From contig JADNRY010000260.1 of NCBI GenBank assembly GCA_015501585.1, positions 23,272-87,271 on the forward strand: 64,000 bases of DNA, read 5' to 3'. Numbering within the stretch: position 1 is the stretch's first letter; each line of letters begins with the position of its first letter. Shown piece by piece: positions 58,240-64,000 of this stretch. A program made the position numbers and the translations under genes. This DNA is from Rhodocollybia butyracea (taxonomy: Eukaryota > Basidiomycota > Agaricomycetes > Agaricales > Omphalotaceae). The notes below the pieces were generated by a model. It worked only from the letters and a program-made list of their open reading frames with translations. It ran no database searches and was not told where the DNA came from.

Positions 58240-61097
58240 ATGCTTGCCGACCGAGAGCAGTGTGACCTTCTTCCCGACTCGCTCGTCGATATGTACTTGT
58301 CCATAACATGTGAAGACGATTCCTCGGACATTCTAGATGACTTTAAAAGCGTACTTCCATCCTTCTATGAACTGGCCAGCCATCTTGTTGCGAGATTCGA
58401 CAATGCCGCCGACGCTACGCAAACCAATTCTTTCTTTTTCCAACAACCCGGGGGTCTTGGTTTCGACAAAAGGGACGTCCCCTCGGCTTATTCTGCACGG
58501 ATGATATGGGCCTGTGCTACTGCTGTTCAGCAACGCTTTAACCCTCAACTCTTCGAGGCAGCCAAGGACCCCGAGTGGACTCCGTCTTTGCCCAAGGCTA
58601 AAGAATACCGTACCAGTTTTATTGCTCTCGCTAATCGACTGGTAAGCCCCCTTTTTGTCCTTTATTAACGTATTATCTTATGTTATGATAGAAATTCCTC
58701 CGTACCCATGTTGTGGGACGTAAGAATGTTCCTTTAATTATCGAAGGCATTTTTGCTGCTGCCCAACGCCTTTCCGCCGCTGTCCGAAGTGCTTTACAGC
58801 TCAACGACACGGAACCAAGCTGGTACTTGGATGGGGCTCTTATTGACCGGATCCTGGTACGTGGCTCGCCCTAACTTTATCTTTTCTTTTTATTAACTTT
58901 TCCTAGGCAAGCGCCCTCCATCGCGGACAGACACCCGACCTTCCCATTCCTCTCCCTTTTGACCAGGGATGTCGTGAATCGGCGTGGTTATTAACTCAAG
59001 GTGACCTCCACTTTAGTCGGCTGGACACCGGTGAACCTACCGACGAGGAGGAGGAGGAAGAAGCCTCAGATGAAGACGGTCCTTCCGAGGACAGGGCATC
59101 GCCTTACGAGGCTATTTCCGTGAACTCAGAGGTACCTTTTCCCCGTTTTATTTATATCGTTATCCTTTTAACTTTTAATATTTCTTTTTAGGACTCCTCG
59201 GAATCCCGCAAGATCCCTCGTCATTCTACTCGCAGTGCTACAGTCGCCAAGAAGACGTCGTCTAAACCTCCACTTCCCTCAAAGGCTGAGGTCAAAGTGA
59301 AAGCTGAGCCCAAGGCTAAACCAGCGACTGTCACATCTAAATTGGCAACTAGTTCGGCGACCAGACCTTCGATGACCTCGAAGGCTCTGAAAGCAAAAGG
59401 TCCGGCGAGAGGGAGCAATGCTTCAGTCTCGACTAAAGGAAAGGATAGGATAGTAGAGCCGAAAGGCAAAGGCAAAGGCAAAGAGGGGGACCCCTCCGTG
59501 ATCACCGTGAGTTCCTACTCTCCTTTCTCTTTTCCCGGATTCTGACTGTCTCATTTTTCCTAGCCCAAACTGAAACGCAAACGTCAGAATGAGCCCACGG
59601 AAGAAATCGAGGCTGCATCCCTTCCTGTCCCTCGTCCCGCTCCTAAACTCAAGACTGTCAAGAAGTCCAATCCGGTTGTCGAGATCCCCGTTCCCGTGGC
59701 TTCCAGTTCTAAGATCAAGGGGGCCCCACTTGCGGAGTCTTCTCGTGAGCCTACACCTGTGCATACTCCGCCCGAGAACTTGGTTTTCCTTGTTCCCGAG
59801 GGAGATGTGGGAAACGTTGACCTCGACAACATCTTCAAGAGACTCGCTGCACAATCATCCAAAGAGTTTGCAAAGAGTGGATCTCGAGAATACCGCACCG
59901 TGATTGTTCGTTTCGAGCGTGATGCCATGGATCTGCCGTCTTTTGACGAGATTGTCCCCAAGGGGACCCAAGTAAGTTCTATTCCGTTTTTCTCTACCCT
60001 TCAAGACTAACACTTCGGCCTTTTTATTGCAGAAGCCAAAGGAACTCTTTAAGGCTGAGCTCACTTGGGGCCTTACTCCTGAGTTAGATGCCTTCAAGGA
60101 TCTTCCTGCACTCAGCACGGGCGATCACCAAATGTCTTGGTTGGACTTTGTCCGAGCGAACCGCGCATTGTGTCGAGTAAGTTTTCAGTTTATCGATAAT
60201 TTAGATTTTAACATGATTTTCAGACTCCGGCTGTTATCCGTGAGAACCTTGCATCCAGTGTGGCGGTCGCCGTACCAAGGGTACCAAGGGAGAGGATAAG
60301 CAGGATAAGCCGGACTGCTCGTATGCCTGTGACGAACACGGTAACCGTAAGTATGGGACTGGATGTCCAAACTGTGCTACGTCGCACCAACCTTGTTCAG
60401 ACACCTTTCGTGTGCCGGAACTAGTCGAGGTGCTCAACAATACGTACAAGTCGGCAGAGAACGCACCGATTAGTGAGTACTAATTAATGCTTCCTGGCTT
60501 CCTACTAACTAACATTATCATAGACGTGGCCCGGCAAGTCAGCACTGTCCTTCGTATTCGCGAGCTTATGACGCTGCCATCGAGACCCGCAACCAACTCA
60601 ACCGCACGGTCGAGAAGCTGTTTACCTCTCTGCAGAGCGAAGTTCAGGAGCTCCGTCACATTGGCAAGGACCCGCTCGTTTTCGTGGAATCCTATGTTCC
60701 AACATTCCCCGAGAACCAGTTGGACCTCACGCACTGGAGCTTTTTGTGCTCCTTCATGGGATGGGACTCGGACTTCCGTTTCAAGACTAATGCACGGTAT
60801 GAACAGTTCCTTAGCAAGAACATCCGAGTCGCCGTTGTTCCAGCGCCCGATGAGTCTGTTCCCGAGGATACGCTCGAAGTCCCTCCGGCTACTACTCCTC
60901 CTCTGGACTCTCCAACTCGTTCAACAACCAGTCTTCCAGTGGAAGATTCGGTCATTCTTTCTCCAGGGAGTCCTCGAGGTGAACAGTCGCCGGTCATGGT
61001 TAGTCCTCGCGGGAGTCCTCGTTCTCTTCGTACGTCGTCTGGCGGTGACCGGGATGAAGCCCAGGACGAACTTATGGAGGGAGTTGAGACATCGTAA
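58240..61097 (+). pseudogene. Right-arm copy of unknown multi-exon gene (nearly intact, frameshifted)
   Basis: ATG at 58240 in the context CCACCATG. Exons 58240-58641, 58692-58856, 58907-59131, 59192-59506, 59564-59971 and 60033-60176 are joined by phase-0 introns (together 553 codons). Exon 7 starts 60224 and exon 8 at 60524, to TAA at 61097. The protein starts acidic/Leu-rich, has an EEEEEEASDED run, then a Lys/Pro/Ser-rich linker (KGKGKGKEGD), then YRTVIVRFERDAMDLPSFDE and FVRANRALCR. A Cys-rich exon holds CPNCATSHQPC, and a C-terminal piece reads DAAIETRNQLNRTVEKLFTS. A missing C at 60247 (compared with the left arm) breaks exon 7; a further shift is needed to reach the last exon. Function unknown. 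The leader motif shared with the gene at 62170 suggests a dispersed or element-borne family. Confidence 0.7.
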
Positions 61098-62169
61098 GAT
61101 GCCAAGATCACTCCTCCTAAGTTTGTGGTCTTCTCGGTCTGGGTCTGCCGTGGGCATTGCTGTTCGTCCTCGGACGTTAAATAATTTTTCTTTTTATATT
61201 GTGTTTTGTTGCTCGCCCCTCGCATGGGGATTTCTCTATTGTCTCCCTCTCTGGGGCAGTATCGTAGTATTCTTTAGGTATATAGGCACCTTTAGAATAT
61301 AGTAGACTAAAGCCTATAAAATAACAAGACCTTCGGTCAAACGTGTACCTATCATACTCGAGTGACTTTCCTAAGTCTTAAGTTTTCATAAGTTGAATTC
61401 TCGGGAAGGCTTTCAGCGCGATCGCCTATTCTCGAGAGTTTTGTTATAATAGCATAAGTTTTTCCTTGAGTACCGTACCAGCTCTGTGTAGCATGTTAGA
61501 GTATACTCGCGGAAAGCTTTTTATGACTCGAATTCCCGCCCTTGGGAACCTATATGGTTCGTTAACGGTGTAATCAAGTCTTCGAGGGAAAGCCTAGAGA
61601 AGACTTATCATCCCTAAGTAAGCTGGGTGTGATGCAATCTTTCCCTAGATATTGACATTCTTTCAATACAACATCCAATCTTGGATCAGGTCCTGTTTAG
61701 GGCATAGTGATGACCGTCAAAATGAAATCCATTGATGCTCAATATTATGGGTGTAAGGTTTTTCCTAGCGTTTTTGTTTTCCGGAGAATTATCGCAGTGA
61801 GTACCTGCGTTAGGTTTCCCCGTGCCGCTTCTAATACTCTTTAAGCGTTCGCTTTATGTTTTGCCTAGTGTTCTCCCTTTTGTTGAGCAATGTTATGGTT
61901 CCTATTTTGGTCATAGATGTCGTTGAATAAATTCAAAATTCTCCTCGTGATGGTGGACTGCCTGGAGCTATGGTGTCTTGGCACCATGCGCTTCCCTCCC
62001 CCAAACTAATGATATCAACTGTCCTCAGTTGAGCACTTGGGTTTCAGAACGCGCCGGGGACCCGTAGGACTCCGTCGCTCTAAGACATTAACCTATAAAA
62101 GCGTCCGCGAAAAACATTTCAAGACCCAGTTCTCAGAAAACTTTTCCTCGAACTACAAGTCTCTCTACA
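61098..62169. promoter_or_regulatory. Spacer and promoter of the gene at 62170
   Basis: No gene is seen in the spacer. At about 61994-62010 the sequence CCCCCAAACTAATGAT recurs from the leader of the right-arm gene and is again followed by a short inverted repeat (CAACTG-TCCT-CAGTTG). A TATA box stands at 62094-62101 (TATAAAAG), 76 bp upstream of the ATG. Taken together it looks like a conserved promoter of both genes. Confidence 0.55.
62094..62101 (+). promoter_or_regulatory. TATA box
   Basis: TATAAAAG 69-76 bp ahead of the ATG at 62170, at the usual distance for a fungal core promoter. Confidence 0.5.
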
Positions 62170-63829
62170 ATGTCTTCCAAGAACACCCAAAATACCGATG
62201 ACAAACCGCAGTTCATGAAGAATACTATGGAAGCCATCGTCGCCTCCACCAGAACACTCAAAGAGGCTACCAGTCGGCTCCGTGATGCAATCGAGTACGT
62301 CGAGGATCAGACGCTCCTTCAGGCAGAGGTTCTTAGTACTGTACAAAAGCACGTCGATCTTCTTGTGAGCCTCTTTTCGCCTTTTCCACGGAGCCTGACC
62401 TTGATATCCTGCCTCCATAGACCACGTCTTTTCATAAGGAGAAAGTACTCAAATTCCCCGCGAACGTTGGTGTCCTTGAACAAGGACATGATCTCCTTCT
62501 CCGCGCGATGAAGATCTGTCCCAGCGCTAAGACTGCTCATTCTGCGACTGCTGTGCGCCTCGGCAATTTCATCAACGAGCTCAACCTTGCGCTGGTAAGC
62601 CCGGTTTAGCATATCCGAGAACAAACACTTATAGATACCGACCCAGGCGGCGTCGAAGAAGGTTTCCTCGGGGGTCACTGGTACTACAGGGCCGGGCCCT
62701 TTCACCACTACCCGCGGTAAGCCTCCTCGCTATGCTACCATCCTGGACTACTGTCTTTCGTCTAAACACGATGTAGTAGGGGCTTCCAGTGCTGCCAACG
62801 ATGACAAGACACCGATTATGCGGCAAAATCCGCCGCTCTTTCTACCATCTCGTTCTCCAAGGAGTCCAAAGAACCCTCGAAGTCGACTAAAAGCTCTAGT
62901 AGCTCTAAAGGTACCATTCTCATCGACGACGAGGATGAACCCATGGAGGAAGATCATCCCGCTACGCAGATCGCATTTGTAAGTTCTCTTTTCTTAACAT
63001 ATATTATAAAATCCATGAAGCGTGCGCCTGTACGGATCCCACGATAACTGTGCTGAAGGAACCGTAGGGTTACCATCACGCTCGGGCTTGCCTCTCCCAA
63101 AAGGACCATTTGGCTCTCGGGCTTGGAATCAACGAGCGGTCGTACTGACTAAAGAGTTCCAGGATCCCCCGGAAATTACTGACGCGCTGGCTCGCGCTCA
63201 GGCTTCGAGGAAGAAGACCCGAGAGTCTAGGAAGTCCTCGAAGGCCAAGGTACTTAGATCCTTTCCTCGGGCCTGTAAACACTTTGGCTGACGTCTCCAC
63301 ATAGGCTTCCGGTGAAGTGAGTACTTCATCACTTAAGAGGAAAGTCGAGGAAACGCCGGTTGCCAATGAAGCGGCCAGTCTTGTCAATGAGTACGGAAAA
63401 GCGCATGCGTTTCGACGCTGAACTCATTGATAGCTCTCCCGAGGATGCTGGTGAGTATTTATAACGTGTTTTAACAAATCCGGCTTACATCTGTTGCGCA
63501 GTTACCCGTGCGCGACGCGAATGCGTTGTGGCCAAGCAATTCCTTGCTTCTTTGACCGCCAATTTGGCGAACTCGACTTTGCCTCGATGACCGATACCAA
63601 TCTCAATGTTCTCTTGAATATTCATAGGAACGAGTATCTCGGGAACCTGAGCAAGACCAGTCTTTTACGCTCGTGCTCTCCAAGCTCAGAAAGTCACAGA
63701 CAGCTTGGTCCACCTTTTGAAGTTCAGAGAGGACTCAGAAATGGTAGAAGTGTACGTCAACTTTCCTTGAACATCGTCAGACAAGCGGCGTTAATCCACT
63801 ATGCCTTCAGTGAGCATTGGTTGTTGTGA
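62170..63829 (+). pseudogene. Second multi-exon gene of the same promoter class, decayed
   Basis: ATG at 62170. Exon 1 62170-62364 (65 codons) and exon 2 62421-62594 (58 codons) are clean, phase 0, and code helical segments (RTLKEATSRLRDAIEYVEDQ; LLRAMKICPSAKTAHSATA). Exon 3 from 62635 begins IPTQAASKKVSSG but loses frame near 62815; the other frame continues with a Ser/Lys-rich stretch and EDEPMEEDH to a GTAAG at 62980. Later pieces (QRAVVLTKEFQDPPEI, KRKVEETPVANEA, KRMRFDAELIDSSPEDA, then a final part with stops) also need frame changes. The order (helical start, Lys/Ser linker, acidic run) resembles the right-arm gene, but I see no direct sequence match. Function unknown. Confidence 0.5.
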
Positions 63830-64000
63830 ATGTACAGGATGGAGTGTGCGATGTGTCAATCCTCCCTGTTAGCATCGTTGGAGTGGTAAATAACTTGTAA
63901 GTTTTTCTCTCCGGATACTTATATCGTTGTCTGAACCGAGCTTCTAGTCGAATTCTTTAAATAAACTTTCTCTCGAGAAACCACAGTCTTTACAGTCTCT

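Larger units (their letters stand above)
55929..60480. repeat. Right arm of 4.55-kb inverted repeat
   Basis: Reverse complement of 3517-8069, nearly identical. Its inner end (55929) abuts the family gene body, whereas the left arm's inner end abuts the copia remnant. Its outer end continues without a transposon into the next intron and exon of the gene. Confidence 0.95.

Overview
The window is nuclear DNA of a basidiomycete fungus, most likely an Agaricomycete. The genes carry many short (about 40-65 nt) GT-AG introns and the tRNAs have introns. The protein set is eukaryotic and fungal: UPF2, a cullin, Tudor-SN, an ATRIP-like protein, a CBM1-GH10 xylanase, a CaaX pheromone-like peptide, and copia and hAT elements. 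I cannot place it to genus from sequence alone.

Layout. (1) 1-3516 is the 5' end of an LTR retrotransposon on the minus strand. It has one LTR, a primer-binding site and an uninterrupted reading frame of at least 848 codons that runs off the left edge. (2) 3517-8069 is the left arm of a large inverted repeat whose other arm lies at 55929-60480. Each arm is about 4.55 kb and they are about 48 kb apart. Each arm carries a multi-exon gene of unknown function plus about 2 kb of leader. The left copy is broken by the retrotransposon, frameshifts and a stop; the right copy has at least one frameshift. (3) 8070-11200 is a 5'-truncated, frameshifted Ty1/copia pol remnant that starts exactly where the left arm ends. 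(4) 11.2-18.6 kb is a tandemly duplicated accessory region. It encodes two paralogues of an unrecognised secreted protein whose 3' exons are separated by near-identical introns; a third paralogue is fused to the right arm at 55.3-56.1 kb. (5) 18.6-25.1 kb has an intron-containing tRNA-Met, a GH10 xylanase (probably decayed), gene relics and a GT49-like glycosyltransferase with a decayed partial duplicate.

(6) 25.1-47.3 kb is a conserved housekeeping block: ATRIP/Rad26-like and UPF2/NMD2 (divergent, 54 bp apart), a CaMKK/SNF1-activating-type kinase, a cullin, an F-box-like gene, a complete hAT element with perfect target-site duplication, and SND1/Tudor-SN. (7) 47.9-55 kb has a single-pass membrane protein, a lipopeptide-pheromone-type precursor ending in CVIS, tRNA-Val, a PPE1 (phosphatase methylesterase) pseudogene, a 58-bp palindrome and an 83-bp tandem repeat. 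(8) 58-64 kb has the right-arm gene followed by a second decayed multi-exon gene; both carry the same upstream motif, which suggests one dispersed family.

The most unusual signals are the near-identical phase-2 introns between exons of 3n length in the secreted-protein family, candidate ultrashort (21/30/33 nt) introns in the same family, and the inverted repeat with its precisely mapped transposon breakpoints.
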